Shown piece after piece: positions 1-9,451 of a stretch of 64,000 bases of DNA; position 1 is the first letter of the stretch, and each line of letters opens with the position of its first letter. The stretch is taken from the NCBI RefSeq assembly GCF_031085175.1, contig NZ_JAVHUY010000027.1, positions 1 through 64,000 of the forward strand, read 5' to 3'. The position numbers and the translations under genes were made by a program. The notes under the pieces are model-generated. The model had not been told where the DNA came from and ran no database searches. It was given only the letters and a program-made list of their open reading frames with translations. The DNA comes from Phytohabitans maris (GTDB taxonomy: Bacteria; Actinomycetota; Actinomycetes; Mycobacteriales; Micromonosporaceae).

Positions 1-174
1 GGCCACCAACGACAACCCCACCAACGAGCGGACCGGCCCATCGGCGCACAGCACCGCGTCACACAACTCGAACAACGCATCCGCACGCCGCGACATACAG
101 CCCAGCAACTCCTGCCGAAACCACGACAGGTCCCCGACCGCGTCACCCGGACGTCGATCATGCACACTGACCAC
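1..174 (-). CDS. Transposase, N-terminal fragment cut by window edge
   Basis: Read on the minus strand, 58 codons run from a GTG at 174 to the window edge without a stop. The peptide contains RADALFELCDAVLCADGPVR, which resembles the conserved N-terminus of a large actinobacterial DDE transposase group, close to IS701-type as I remember it. An AAGGG six bases upstream supports the GTG at 174. The catalytic domain would lie beyond the left edge, so whether the gene is intact cannot be judged. A second in-frame GTG at 165 is possible. Confidence 0.6.
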   Translation of the reverse strand, partial: MVSVHDRRPGDAVGDLSWFRQELLGCMSRRADALFELCDAVLCADGPVRSLVGLSLVA

Positions 175-176
175 AG

Positions 177-235
177 ACAGCCCTTGGATGTTGACGTTCT
201 TCCCTCGACAAGAAGAATGATCAACCAAGGGCTGT
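177..235. repeat. Imperfect inverted repeat upstream of transposase
   Basis: ACAGCCCTTGG at 177-187 is repeated exactly in inverse orientation at 225-235. The inner flanks also partly match (TTGACGTTCTT against TTGATCATTCTT). The transposase ribosome-binding site lies in the left arm, so this could be the subterminal end of the insertion sequence, a transposase-binding site or an mRNA hairpin that masks translation. The rest of 236-285 shows nothing recognisable. Confidence 0.5.
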
Positions 236-285
236 CCACATGATCGACCGGGGTCCACACCCGACCGTCAAGGTTAAAGATCAAG

Positions 286-1053
286 CTAGCGCGGGGCCAT
301 GCGGACCGCGCCGTCCAGGCGGATGACGCCGCCGTTGAGGTAGCGGTTGGCGACGATGTGCCGCACCAGCTTGGCGTACTCCTCGGGGTGGCCGAGCCGG
401 CTGGGGTGTGGCACCTGCTCGGCCAGCGACCGCTGGACCGGCTCGGGCAGGCCGCGCAGCATGGGTGTCTCGAAGATGCCGGGCGCGACGGTGACCACGC
501 GGATGCCGGCGTCGGCGAGGTCGCGGGCGGCGCTGATGGTGAGCGCGGCGACGCCACCCTTCGAGGCGGCGTACGCGGCCTGCCCGACCTGGCCCTCGAA
601 GGCGGCCACCGACGCGGTGAGCACGGCGACTCCGCGCTCGCCGTCGACCGGTTCGTTGTCGCGCATCGCCGCGGCGGCCAGGCGCAGCACGTTGAAGGTG
701 CCGACCAGGTTGACCTCGACGACCGCGCGGAACGCGTCCAGGGGCAGCGGGCCGCGCCGGCCCAGTATCCGTCCCGGGGTGGCGACGCCGGCGCAGTTGA
801 CCACGACCCGCAGCGGGCCGGCGGCGGCCGCCGTGTCGACCGCCCGCTGTACGTCCTCCTCCGCGGTGACGTCGGTGGGGCAGAACACGGCTCGCGGGCC
901 GAGCTCCTCGGCGGTCGCGGCGCCGGGCGAGCCGGGTAGGTCGGCCAGCACCACCGTCGCGCCGGCGTCCACAAGGGACGCCGCCGTGGCCCGGCCGAGC
1001 CCGGAGGCGCCGCCGGTGACCAGCGCCGCCGCGCCGGTGAGGTCGCCGCTCAC
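286..1053 (-). CDS. Short-chain dehydrogenase, HSD10-type 3-hydroxyacyl-CoA dehydrogenase
   Basis: A classical SDR of 255 residues: TGGASGLG cofactor motif near the N-terminus, NCAG in the middle, and catalytic Ser plus YAASK. The C-terminal part (PGIFETPM and [18 protein letters not shown]) matches the type-2 3-hydroxyacyl-CoA dehydrogenase family, which oxidises 3-hydroxyacyl-CoA to 3-ketoacyl-CoA in beta-oxidation. The GTG at 1053 is preferred because GGGAGG stands four bases before it; a TTG at 1068 is the alternative. It is the last gene of a nine-gene operon and starts 52 bases after the ATPase gene ends. Role in side-chain beta-oxidation of the island substrate is inferred. Confidence 0.85.
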   Translation of the reverse strand: MSGDLTGAAALVTGGASGLGRATAASLVDAGATVVLADLPGSPGAATAEELGPRAVFCPTDVTAEEDVQRAVDTAAAAGPLRVVVNCAGVATPGRILGRRGPLPLDAFRAVVEVNLVGTFNVLRLAAAAMRDNEPVDGERGVAVLTASVAAFEGQVGQAAYAASKGGVAALTISAARDLADAGIRVVTVAPGIFETPMLRGLPEPVQRSLAEQVPHPSRLGHPEEYAKLVRHIVANRYLNGGVIRLDGAVRMAPR

Positions 1054-1114
1054 GCCGCCTCCCACCAAACGCTCACGCCGCCACCCGCCAAGAGACGCGA
1101 AACGCTCACGCCGC
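1048..1114 (-). repeat. Three short direct repeats at a stop/start junction
   Basis: GCTCACGCCGC (plus strand) occurs at 1048-1058, 1071-1081 and 1104-1114; the last two copies extend to 15 identical bases. Copy three contains the stop of the upstream ATPase gene and copy one contains the GTG start of the dehydrogenase. It looks like local duplication of the junction. Confidence 0.6.
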
Positions 1115-2140
1115 TACCTCCAACTCGCCGCTGAAGTGGCAGGCCACGCTCTGCCCGGGGGCCTTGGACTCCAGCGGCGGCTCCAGCTCGGCGCAGACCG
1201 GCCGGGCGATCGGGCACCGGGTGCGGAAGCGGCATCCGGAGGGCGGGGCGAGCGGGCTCGGCACGTCGCCGGCGAGCACGATGCGCTGGCGTGCCCCGCC
1301 GGGCCGCGGCTGCGGGATCGCGGAGAGCAGCGCGACCGTGTACGGGTGCAGCGGCCGCTCGCGGATCGACACCGAGTCGGCGATCTCCACCACCTTGCCC
1401 AGGTACATGACCGCCACCCGGTCGGAGACGTAGTCGACCACCGCGAGGTCGTGGGCGACGAAGAGGTACGTCAGGGCGAACCGGCGTTTGAGGTCGACGA
1501 GCAGGTTGAGCACCTGGGACTGGATCGAGACGTCGAGCGCGGAGACCGGCTCGTCGGCGACGATGAACCCGGGCCGCAGCACGAGCGCGCGGGCGATGCC
1601 GATGCGCTGGCGCTGGCCGCCGGAGAACTCGTGCGGGTACCGGCCACCGGCGTCCGGGTCGAGGCCGACGCTGCGCATGATGTCCCGCACCTGGTCGTGG
1701 CGTTCCTGGCGGCTGTGCAAGCCGTGCGCGAGCAGCGCCTCGCCGATGATGTTGCGGACGGTCATCCGCGGGTTGAGTGAGCCCACCGGGTCCTGGAAGA
1801 TCAGCTGCATGTGGCGGCGCATCGCCTTCATCCGCTCCGGCCGCAGCCCGGTGATGTCGGTGCCGTCGAAGGTGATCTGCCCGCTGGTCGGCGGGATCAG
1901 CCGCAGGATGGTGCGGCCGAGCGTCGACTTGCCGCAGCCGGACTCGCCGACCAGGCCGAGGGTCTCGCCGCGCATGATGTCCAGGTCGACGCCGTCGACG
2001 GCGCGGACCTGCCCGACGGTACGGCGCAGCACGCCGCCGCGCACCGGAAAGTGGGTGTGCACGCCGCGCACCGACACGAGCGGGGCGGCGCCCTCTTCGG
2101 CGGCCCGGGGCTGCGGGGCGCTCTGGTCGACGGCGGTCAT
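1106..2140 (-). CDS. Oligopeptide-type ABC importer, ATP-binding subunit (OppF/DppF)
   Basis: Cytoplasmic ATPase of 344 residues energising the importer encoded next to it. It shows Walker [10 protein letters not shown], the signature [15 protein letters not shown], Walker B with DEPVSALD, and the C-terminal oligopeptide-ABC extension with the cysteines of [15 protein letters not shown] typical of OppD/OppF. The ATG at 2140 overlaps the stop of the partner ATPase as ATGA, so translation is probably coupled. A longer upstream reading frame is a shadow of that partner. The matching solute-binding protein is not here; the best candidate is the lipoprotein at 21814. Confidence 0.93.
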   Translation of the reverse strand: MTAVDQSAPQPRAAEEGAAPLVSVRGVHTHFPVRGGVLRRTVGQVRAVDGVDLDIMRGETLGLVGESGCGKSTLGRTILRLIPPTSGQITFDGTDITGLRPERMKAMRRHMQLIFQDPVGSLNPRMTVRNIIGEALLAHGLHSRQERHDQVRDIMRSVGLDPDAGGRYPHEFSGGQRQRIGIARALVLRPGFIVADEPVSALDVSIQSQVLNLLVDLKRRFALTYLFVAHDLAVVDYVSDRVAVMYLGKVVEIADSVSIRERPLHPYTVALLSAIPQPRPGGARQRIVLAGDVPSPLAPPSGCRFRTRCPIARPVCAELEPPLESKAPGQSVACHFSGELEVAA

Positions 2141-3144
2141 CGGTAGATCTCCTCGACGCCGGCGGAGCCGCGGGCTCCGGTCTCGCACAGCCAGCACGCC
2201 GACCGCTGGTCGTCCACTGTGAACAGTGGCGGCAGCTCCTCCCGGCAGCGGTCGAACGCCTCGGTGCAGCGGGGCGCGAAGCGGCAGCCGGTGGGCCAGT
2301 TCAGCGGGCTGGGCACCATGCCCTGGATGACCCGCAGCGGGTGCTCCTTGCTCATGCCCAGCACCGGCACGGACTGCAGCAGCGCCTCGGTGTACGGGTG
2401 CTGCGGCCGGTTGAAGACGTCGGTCACCGAGCCGGTCTCGACGACCTTGCCGGCGTACATGACGGCGACGTCGTCGGCCATCTCCGCGACCACGCCGAGG
2501 TCGTGCGTGATCATGAGGATGGCGGTGCCGAGGCGGTCGCGCAGGTCCTTCATCAGCTCGAGGATCTGCGCCTGGATCGTGACGTCCAGGGCGGTGGTCG
2601 GCTCGTCGGCGATGAGCAGCTTGGGGTCGCAGCTCAGCGCGGCGGCGATCATCACGCGCTGCCGCATGCCGCCGGACATCTGGTGCGGGTAGTCGTGGAT
2701 CCGCCGCTCCGGCGAGGGGATGCCGACCAGCCGCATCAGCTCGATCGCGCGTTCGGTCGCGCCTTTGCGGTCGACGTCGTTGTGCGCGCGTACCGCCTCG
2801 GCGATCTGGTACCCCACGGTGTAGACCGGGTCGAGCGAGGTCATCGGCTCCTGGAAGATCATGGTGATGTCGCGGCCGCGGATCGACCGGAGCTGCCGTT
2901 CGGGCAGGCGCAGCAGGTCCCGCCCGTCGAAGACGATCTCGCTGCCCGGCTGCACCTGCCCGGGCGCGTCGATCAGCCCCATCACGGAGAGGGCGGTGAC
3001 GCTCTTGCCGCTGCCGGACTCGCCGACGACGCAGAGCGTCCGTCCAGCGTGGACGGTCAGGTCGACACCGTCGACCGCCCGGTACACGCCGCTGGTGGTG
3101 TGGAAGTGGGTCCGCAGGTTCTTGACGTCGAGCAGTGCGGTCAT
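2137..3144 (-). CDS. Oligopeptide-type ABC importer, ATP-binding subunit (OppD/DppD)
   Basis: ATPase of 335 residues with Walker [10 protein letters not shown], signature [27 protein letters not shown] and the C-terminal cysteine segment [14 protein letters not shown] of this subfamily. It pairs with the ATPase at 1106-2140 to power the two permeases encoded immediately upstream. The ATG at 3144 overlaps the permease stop by four bases. Family members import di- and oligopeptides, nickel chelates or opines; the sequence does not reveal the substrate, and the enzymatic neighbours suggest a catabolic one. Confidence 0.93.
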   Translation of the reverse strand: MTALLDVKNLRTHFHTTSGVYRAVDGVDLTVHAGRTLCVVGESGSGKSVTALSVMGLIDAPGQVQPGSEIVFDGRDLLRLPERQLRSIRGRDITMIFQEPMTSLDPVYTVGYQIAEAVRAHNDVDRKGATERAIELMRLVGIPSPERRIHDYPHQMSGGMRQRVMIAAALSCDPKLLIADEPTTALDVTIQAQILELMKDLRDRLGTAILMITHDLGVVAEMADDVAVMYAGKVVETGSVTDVFNRPQHPYTEALLQSVPVLGMSKEHPLRVIQGMVPSPLNWPTGCRFAPRCTEAFDRCREELPPLFTVDDQRSACWLCETGARGSAGVEEIYR

Positions 3145-4085
3145 CGCCCAGCCTTTCCGGACAGTCGGCGCAGGCGCCGCGGCAGCCGCTTGCGCGAGCG
3201 CAGCCGCGGGTCGAGTACGTCGCGCATCCCGTCGCCAAGCAGGTTGAAGGCGAGGATCGCGCCGAGGATGCAGAGGCCGGGGTAGGTCAGCAGCCGCGGG
3301 TTGCTGAAGATCAGGTCGCGGGACTCGCCCAGCATCGTGCCCCACTCCGGGGTGGGCTGGCGTACGCCGAGGCCGAGGAAGCCCAGCCCGGATGCGGTCA
3401 GGATCGCGCTGCCCAGCTCCAGCGGCGCCTGCACGATGACCGGCGTGAGGGAGTTGGGCAGCACGTGCCGCCACAGCACCCGCCGCTCGCTGACGCCGAG
3501 CGCCCGCGCCGCCTCGGTGAACGGCTGCTCCCGGACGCTGAGCACCGAGGCGCGGACCAGCCGTACGAAGCGCGGGAACGAGGCCAGCGCCACGGCGATG
3601 ATGAGGTTGCGCAGCCCGGGGCCGAGGACGGCGACCAGGGCGAGCGCGAGCAGGAAGTGCGGGAACGCCAGGACGATGTCGATGAACCGCTGGATGAGCA
3701 GGTCGACCCAGCCGCGGTAGAAGCCGGAGAGCGCGCCGAGCGGCACCCCGATCAGGACGCCGGCGACGACCGCGCCGATGCCGATGAGGATGGTGTACCG
3801 GGCGCCGATGACCAGCCGTACCAGCTCGTCCCGGCCGAGCTGGTCGGTGCCGAGCCAGTGGCTGGCCGACGGGCCCTGGAGGCTCTCGCCGAGGTTCTGG
3901 TAGTGCGGGTCGCTGGTGGGGCTGCCGGCGACCAGCAGCGGCCCGACCACGATCACGGCGACGTAGCCGGCGAGCAGGATCAGGCCCAGCCGGGAGCTGC
4001 GGTGGCGCAGCAGCCGGCGCAGCAGGTGGTCGCGGCGGGGCGCGGCGACCGGCAGCGGGGCCAGCGGCGCGGTCGACTCAGTCAT
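3141..4085 (-). CDS. Oligopeptide-type ABC importer permease (OppC/DppC)
   Basis: Inner-membrane permease of 314 residues. It has an N-terminal helix after a basic segment ([11 protein letters not shown]), the [11 protein letters not shown] motif typical of DppC-type subunits, several further hydrophobic helices, and the cytoplasmic coupling-loop region [20 protein letters not shown]. It forms the channel with the permease encoded upstream, overlapping it by eight bases. The C-terminal basic stretch is on the cytoplasmic side. Confidence 0.93.
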   Translation of the reverse strand: MTESTAPLAPLPVAAPRRDHLLRRLLRHRSSRLGLILLAGYVAVIVVGPLLVAGSPTSDPHYQNLGESLQGPSASHWLGTDQLGRDELVRLVIGARYTILIGIGAVVAGVLIGVPLGALSGFYRGWVDLLIQRFIDIVLAFPHFLLALALVAVLGPGLRNLIIAVALASFPRFVRLVRASVLSVREQPFTEAARALGVSERRVLWRHVLPNSLTPVIVQAPLELGSAILTASGLGFLGLGVRQPTPEWGTMLGESRDLIFSNPRLLTYPGLCILGAILAFNLLGDGMRDVLDPRLRSRKRLPRRLRRLSGKAGR

Positions 4086-4998
4086 AGCGGATCCTGGGGT
4101 CGATGTAGGCGTACACGATGTCGGTCAGCAGGTTCACCAGGATGAGCGCGACCGCGAAGATGAGGATGGCGCCCTGCACGGTGGTGAAGTCGCGGGCGCC
4201 GATCGACTCGACCAGCAGCCGCCCGATGCCCGGCCAGGCGAAGATGGTCTCGGTGATCACCGCGCCGCCGAGCAACTGTCCGAACTGGAGCCCGATCACC
4301 GTCACCACGGGCAGGGCGGCGTTGCGTACGGCGTGCCGCAGGACGACCGCCCACCGCGCGACGCCCTTGGCCCGTACGGTGCGGATGAAGTCCATCTCCA
4401 TCGTCTCCACCATCGCCGAGCGCATCTGCCGGGAGATGAAGCCGATGGTGAAGAAGGACAGCGTGACGGTCGGCAGGATGTAGCCCTGCCAGGACTCCGC
4501 GCCGGCGGCCGGCAGCCAGCCGAGGTTGACCGAGAAGAGGATGACCAGCAGCAGGCCGACCCAGTAGACCGGCATGGAGACGCCGAAGACCGAGAGCCCG
4601 GACAGGACCAGGTCGGCGAGGCCTTCGCGGCGGACCGCCGCGATCACCCCGAGGGTGCAGCCGACCAGGACCGCGAGCAGGGTCGCGAGCACGGCCAGCA
4701 TCACCGTGTACGGCAGGCGGGCCAGGATCTCGGCGAGCACCGAGTCTCCGGTACGGGCCGAGCGGCCCAGGTCGCCGGTCGCCAACCGTCCCATGTAGTC
4801 CAGGAACTGGTTGAGCACCGGCTTGTCGAAGCCGAACTGGCGGCGGATCAGCTCGACGTCGGCCGCGGTCGCGTCCGGGCCGGCGAGCACCCGGGCCGGG
4901 TCGCCGGGGATCAGCCGCATCAGCAGGAAGCTGACGACCGCGACCCCGACCAGCGTCGGTACGGCGATCAGCAGCCGCCGCGTCACGTATCCCATCAT
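4078..4998 (-). CDS. Oligopeptide-type ABC importer permease (OppB/DppB)
   Basis: Permease of 306 residues with the standard start of the family (YVTRRLLIAVPTLVGVAVVSF), the periplasmic GDLGRSARTG segment, and the EAA-like coupling loop IRTVRAKGVARWAVVLRHAV. The ATG at 4998 is chosen over the adjacent ATG because GGAGG lies seven bases before it. It follows the OsmC gene by 28 bases, so it is probably cotranscribed with the enzymes upstream rather than having its own promoter. Confidence 0.93.
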   Translation of the reverse strand: MMGYVTRRLLIAVPTLVGVAVVSFLLMRLIPGDPARVLAGPDATAADVELIRRQFGFDKPVLNQFLDYMGRLATGDLGRSARTGDSVLAEILARLPYTVMLAVLATLLAVLVGCTLGVIAAVRREGLADLVLSGLSVFGVSMPVYWVGLLLVILFSVNLGWLPAAGAESWQGYILPTVTLSFFTIGFISRQMRSAMVETMEMDFIRTVRAKGVARWAVVLRHAVRNAALPVVTVIGLQFGQLLGGAVITETIFAWPGIGRLLVESIGARDFTTVQGAILIFAVALILVNLLTDIVYAYIDPRIRYD

Positions 4999-5026
4999 GG
5001 CGTGCCTCCGGGCCGGGCCGGCCGCC

Positions 5027-5542
5027 TCAGCTCTCGATCGTCCACTGTGACTCGACCGGTACGCCCGCGTCGCGCAGCAGCGCGTGCATCGGGCAGAGCC
5101 GCAGCACCTCGCCGCGGAAGTGGTCCAGCCGTTCCCCCGTCTCGGAGGTGGTGATGTACACGTTCTGCTCGACCTTGAAGTAGTGCTCGGTGAGCGGCGG
5201 GATGGCCGAGTACGGCTGCTTGGTACGGCGCATCTCGACGCTGCGCTTGTCGACCCAGCCGTCGGTCTGGAAGCGCACCCCGCCGAGGTCGAACTTCATC
5301 TCCTTGCGTACCAGGAACATGATCATCGCCGAGCAGGCGTTGAGCGCGGCGAGCGTCGACTCCAGCGCGGTCGGGCCGGAGTTGGCCCCGCCCATCGACT
5401 CCGGCTCGTCGATGAAGACCTCCGGCACGTCGCGGATGGAGCTGACCGACTGGTAGCGCCCCAGGTACCGGGTGCTCACCGTGATCCGGTCGACGCGGTC
5501 GAGCTTGTCCGCGGGTATCTGCTCAAGAGCCATCTGCGCCAT
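5027..5542 (-). CDS. OsmC family protein
   Basis: A 171-residue OsmC/Ohr-superfamily protein. The central ALNACSAMIMFLVRKE carries the first family cysteine and the later LCPMHALL the second, the pair that reduces organic hydroperoxides in characterised members. The ATG at 5542 is chosen because GAAGGGAAG precedes it closely; ATG codons at 5557 and 5533 are alternatives. It overlaps the end of the molybdoenzyme gene by 20 bases, showing tight coupling. Its role here could be peroxide defence or handling of a sulfur-linked intermediate; no substrate can be read from the sequence. Confidence 0.85.
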   Translation of the reverse strand: MAQMALEQIPADKLDRVDRITVSTRYLGRYQSVSSIRDVPEVFIDEPESMGGANSGPTALESTLAALNACSAMIMFLVRKEMKFDLGGVRFQTDGWVDKRSVEMRRTKQPYSAIPPLTEHYFKVEQNVYITTSETGERLDHFRGEVLRLCPMHALLRDAGVPVESQWTIES

Positions 5543-7856
5543 CGGTCTTCCCTTCATCGGAAACGGGGGTCACGCGGAGCACCGCGACCGGGGGCGCGTC
5601 GCCGTCGAAGCGCTCGGCCTGGACCAGGGCGCTGTGCGCGCTCGGCCCCTGGCCCAGCCGGGACGTGCCGTGGTCGGCGGTGAGGACGTTGGGGTTGCCG
5701 TGCAGGTCGAGGGCGCCGACCGTGCCCGGCTCGCGCGGGTCGTACCAGGCGCCGGTGGCGAGCTCGACCACGCCGGGGCGCACCGCGTCGGTCAGTACGG
5801 CGCCGGCCAGGCACGCGCCGCGGTCGTTGAAGAGCCGGATCAGGTCACCGTCGCGGATGGCGCGGGCGGCGGCGTCGGACGGGTTGAGCCGGCAGGGTTC
5901 GCGGCCGTTCACCTTGCTGTCCCGGCTGACCCGACCCATGTCGAGCTGGCCGTGCAGCCGGGTGCGCGGCTGGTTGGAGATCAGGTGCAGCGGGTGGCGG
6001 GCCGCCTGCGCCGCGCCGAGCCACTCCGCCGGCTCCAGCCAGGTGGGGTGCGGCGGGCAGTCGTCGTACCCGAAGCCCTCGATGGTCGCGGAGAAGATCT
6101 CGATGCGGCCGGAGGGGGTACGCAGCGGGTGCGCCGCCGGGTCGGAGCGGAACGCCTCGAACAGTACGAAGCTGCGGGTGCCGGGCACGTCGGCGTGGCC
6201 GCGCGCCCAGAACTCGTCGAACTCGGGCAGCTCGGCGCCGTTGCGGGCGGCGGCGCGGCGGCTGCGCTCGTACAGGTGGCGCAGCCAGGCCGCCTCGTCG
6301 CGCCCCTCGGTGAACGCGTCGCGGAAGCCGAGCCGCCCGGCGAGCCCGGCGAGGATGTCGAAGTCGTGGCGGGCCTGCCCGACCGGCTCGACCGCCTGGT
6401 GCATCGCCACGATCGCGTCGTCCCGGGAGGAGGCGCCGATGTCGTTGCGTTCCAGGGTGGTGGTGGCCGGCAGCACGATGTCGGCGTGCCGGGCGGTCGC
6501 GGTCCACCACGGCTCGTGCACGACCACCGTCTCCGGCCGGCGCCAGCCGCGCAGCAGCCGGTTGAGGTCCTGGTGGTGGTGGAACGGGTTGCCGCCGGCC
6601 CAGTAGACCAGCCGGATGTCCGGGTACCGGCGCCTTTCGCCGTCGAAGTCGTACGGCTCGCCCGGGTGCAGCAGCATGTCGGCGATCCGGGCGACCGGGA
6701 TCGTGCTGCCGGCGGGGTTGACGCCGGCCGGCAGCGCGGGCGCCGGGAACGGGTAGCGCCGGTTGCCCATGCCGGCGGTGTCGCCGTACGCGAAGCCGAA
6801 CCCGCCGCCGGGGAGCCCGATCTGCCCGACCATGGCGGCGAGCACGACGGTCATCCAGAACGGCTGCTCGCCGTGGTCGGCCCGCTGCAACGACCAGGTG
6901 GAGGTGATCATCGTGCGCTCGGCGACCATCCGGCGGGCCAGGTCGCGCAGCGCCCCGGCGTCGATACCGGCGATGGCCGCGGCCCACTCGGCGCTCTTGG
7001 GACGGCCGTCGTCGGCACCTTCCAGGTACCGGCGGAAGCGGTCGAAGCCGACGCAGTAGCGGGCGACGAAGTCGCGGTCGTAGCGGTCTTCGACGAGCAG
7101 CGTGTGGGCCAGGCCGAGCATGACGGCGGTGTCGGTGTTGGGGCGTACCGGCAGCCACGCCGCGTCGAGGAAGCCGGCGACGTCGTCCCGGATCGGGGTC
7201 ACCGCCACGAACCGGGTGCCGTTGTCCCGCGCGGCGCGCAGCCAGTGCGCCGCCGAGTGGCGGGTGATGCCGCCGGACTCGACCTGCGCGTTCTTCAGCG
7301 GCGCGCCGCCGAACATCACCCACAGCCGGGTGTGCTCGGCGATCACGTCCCAGGAGGTCACCTCGCCGGCGGTGGGGCCGCCGGTGCCGACCACGTGCGG
7401 CAGGATCGCCGAGGCCGCCGCGTAGCTGTAGTTGTACTTCTGGTCCGTGCAGCCGCCGAAGAGGTTGAGGAAGCGGGCGAGCTGGGTCTTGGCGTGGTGG
7501 AAGCGGCCGGCGCTGGCCCAGCCGTACGAGCCGCCGAAGATCGCCGGGTTGCCGTGCTCGCGCCGTACCCGGTCCAGCTCGGCCGCGACGAGGTCGAGCG
7601 CGCGGTCCCAGCCCACCTCGACGAAGTCGTCCGCGCCGCGCCGCTCGGAGGTCGCGCCGGGGCCCTGCTCCAGCCAGCCGCGCCGTACCGCCGGGGCCGC
7701 GACCCGCACGTCGGCGTGGAGCGCATCGGCGATGCCGGACAGCAGCGGCGACGGCTCCGGGTCGCCCGGGCGCGGCAGCACCCCCACCAACCGTCCATCG
7801 TGGACCTCGGCGGTGAAGGCGCCCCAGTGGGAGCTGTGCGGCAGCCGGCTGGTCAT
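5523..7856 (-). CDS. Molybdopterin oxidoreductase of the DMSO/biotin-sulfoxide reductase family
   Basis: A 777-residue bis-MGD molybdoenzyme. YGWASAG (Ser115) corresponds to the serine molybdenum ligand of DMSO, TMAO and biotin-sulfoxide reductases. The [4Fe-4S] cysteine motif seen in formate dehydrogenases and nitrate reductases is absent, as expected for this branch. NPFHHHQDLNRLLR and the C-terminal molybdopterin dinucleotide-binding domain (ISNQPRTRLHGQLD) are conserved. No Tat or Sec signal is visible, so it should be cytoplasmic like BisC, not periplasmic like TorA. The family reduces S-oxides or N-oxides. Lying between an acyl-CoA ligase and an importer, it may reduce an imported sulfoxide; that assignment is inferred. 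Confidence 0.88.
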   Translation of the reverse strand: MTSRLPHSSHWGAFTAEVHDGRLVGVLPRPGDPEPSPLLSGIADALHADVRVAAPAVRRGWLEQGPGATSERRGADDFVEVGWDRALDLVAAELDRVRREHGNPAIFGGSYGWASAGRFHHAKTQLARFLNLFGGCTDQKYNYSYAAASAILPHVVGTGGPTAGEVTSWDVIAEHTRLWVMFGGAPLKNAQVESGGITRHSAAHWLRAARDNGTRFVAVTPIRDDVAGFLDAAWLPVRPNTDTAVMLGLAHTLLVEDRYDRDFVARYCVGFDRFRRYLEGADDGRPKSAEWAAAIAGIDAGALRDLARRMVAERTMITSTWSLQRADHGEQPFWMTVVLAAMVGQIGLPGGGFGFAYGDTAGMGNRRYPFPAPALPAGVNPAGSTIPVARIADMLLHPGEPYDFDGERRRYPDIRLVYWAGGNPFHHHQDLNRLLRGWRRPETVVVHEPWWTATARHADIVLPATTTLERNDIGASSRDDAIVAMHQAVEPVGQARHDFDILAGLAGRLGFRDAFTEGRDEAAWLRHLYERSRRAAARNGAELPEFDEFWARGHADVPGTRSFVLFEAFRSDPAAHPLRTPSGRIEIFSATIEGFGYDDCPPHPTWLEPAEWLGAAQAARHPLHLISNQPRTRLHGQLDMGRVSRDSKVNGREPCRLNPSDAAARAIRDGDLIRLFNDRGACLAGAVLTDAVRPGVVELATGAWYDPREPGTVGALDLHGNPNVLTADHGTSRLGQGPSAHSALVQAERFDGDAPPVAVLRVTPVSDEGKTDGADGS

Positions 7857-9451
7857 CGCCCCACCGCTCCTGCGTCGCCGGCCCGCAGCAGGTGCCGCTG
7901 CACCTTCCCGCTCGCGGTGCGCGGCAGCTGCGGCCGCACGTGCACCCGCCGCGGCGCGGCGTGCCAGCCGATCCGCTCCCCCACCCAGCGGCGCAGCTCG
8001 GCGAGCAGGTCGTCCGGGGCCGGCGCGCCGAGCACCACGTGCGCGGCGACCACCTGGCCCTTGACCGGGTCGGCCTCGCCCACGCAGGCCGCGTCCACGA
8101 CCAGCGGGTGGTCCAGCAGCGCGGTCTCCACCTCGTTCGGCCCGACGTTGTAGCCGGCCGTGACGATCATGTCGTCGGCGCGCCCCACGTACCAGAACCG
8201 GCCCTGCTCGTCGCGGCGGGCCAGGTCCTCGGTGCGGAACCAGCCGTCCACGACACGGGCGTCCCACTCCGCCTGCCGGCCCCAGTAGCCGCGGCTGAGG
8301 AAGAAGCCGTTGTCGCGTACCGCGACCCGGCCGGTCGCCTCGCCGCTGACCGGGTTGCCCCGCTCGTCCAGCAGCGCCACCTCGAACCCGGGCAGCGCGA
8401 CCCCCATCGACCCGGGTGCGACCGGCGGGTACGGCGGCTCGCGCAGGTTGCCGGTGACCATGCCGAGCTCGGACAGGCCGTAGCTGTCGTGCACCACCAC
8501 GCCGGCGTGCTCCTGAAACCAGCGGACGGTCGGCTCGTCCAGCGGTTCACCGGCACTGGTCGCCGCCGTGAACTCGGCCGGCACCAGCTCGGCGCCCCCC
8601 GTGGCGAGCTGGCGGAACGCGGTCGGCGCGGCGGCCACGTGCGTCGCGCCCTGCTCCCGTACGCACGCCCACCAGCCCGGCGTGCTGAACGGCCCCTCGT
8701 ACATCACCCGGCTCACGCCCTGCGACATCGGGGCCAGGCCGGTGGTGAAGAGCCCGAACGACCAGCCCGCGTCCGCGCCGGAGAAGAGCACGTCGCCCGG
8801 GCCGACGGCGAGGCAGTGCCGCACGTACGGCAGCAGGCTCACGATCGCGGCGTGCGGGATCAGGCAGCCCTTGGGGCGCCCGGTGGTGCCCGAGGTGTAC
8901 ATGATGGTCGACGGGTCGTGCAGCCCTGTGTCCACAATGGCCGGAGCGGTGCGCGGCCGGGCCAGGACCGCGTCCAGCGCCAGGTCGCCGTCGCCGGCCG
9001 GGCCACCCACGACGATCACCTCGAAGGCGGGCAGCCCCTCCCGCACCGCGCCGAGCCCGTCCCGGCTGGCCGCGTCGGTGAAGACCACCTTCGGCCCGCT
9101 GTCGGCCAGCCGTACCCGCAGCCCGTCGCCGCCGAACCCGGTGAACAGCGGCACGTAGACCGCGCCCAGCCACCAGGTGGCCAGCGCCGCGCAGAACGAG
9201 GCCGGCCGGCGCCCGATCAGCCCGGCGACCCGGTCACCCCGCCCGACCCCGAGCTCGGCGAGGACGGCGGCCATCTCCCCGGCGCGGCGGCGCAGCTGCG
9301 CGGCGGAGTACGCGGTGGCGGTGCCGTCCGCGCGGCGCCAGATCACCGCCCGTTGCTCGGGCAGGCGCATGGTGGCGGCGTTGAACGTGCCGTCGGACCG
9401 GGCGCCGGCCGCCCGCGCGTGCGCGTCCCAGTCCCACGGCGCGGCGGTCAC
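7853..9451 (-). CDS. Acyl-CoA synthetase (AMP-forming ligase)
   Basis: A 532-residue ANL-superfamily ligase. It has the P-loop MYTSGTTGRPKG, the DSYGLSELG region, the hinge motif YVGRADDMIVTAGYNVGPNEVE and the catalytic lysine in PRTASGKVQR near the C-terminus. It activates a carboxylate to acyl-AMP and then acyl-CoA. General shape is closest to acetyl/medium-chain or aryl acyl-CoA synthetases. The GTG at 9451 overlaps the preceding stop as GTGA; an ATG four codons upstream is possible but less well placed. It is the natural entry enzyme for the beta-oxidation genes of the island. Confidence 0.9.
   Translation of the reverse strand: MTAAPWDWDAHARAAGARSDGTFNAATMRLPEQRAVIWRRADGTATAYSAAQLRRRAGEMAAVLAELGVGRGDRVAGLIGRRPASFCAALATWWLGAVYVPLFTGFGGDGLRVRLADSGPKVVFTDAASRDGLGAVREGLPAFEVIVVGGPAGDGDLALDAVLARPRTAPAIVDTGLHDPSTIMYTSGTTGRPKGCLIPHAAIVSLLPYVRHCLAVGPGDVLFSGADAGWSFGLFTTGLAPMSQGVSRVMYEGPFSTPGWWACVREQGATHVAAAPTAFRQLATGGAELVPAEFTAATSAGEPLDEPTVRWFQEHAGVVVHDSYGLSELGMVTGNLREPPYPPVAPGSMGVALPGFEVALLDERGNPVSGEATGRVAVRDNGFFLSRGYWGRQAEWDARVVDGWFRTEDLARRDEQGRFWYVGRADDMIVTAGYNVGPNEVETALLDHPLVVDAACVGEADPVKGQVVAAHVVLGAPAPDDLLAELRRWVGERIGWHAAPRRVHVRPQLPRTASGKVQRHLLRAGDAGAVGR

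Noticed and set aside
5472-8153. An 893-codon plus-strand open frame
   Set aside because: It is antisense to the molybdoenzyme and OsmC genes, has no family motif, and is rich in Arg/Val/Gly as expected from a GC-rich shadow frame.
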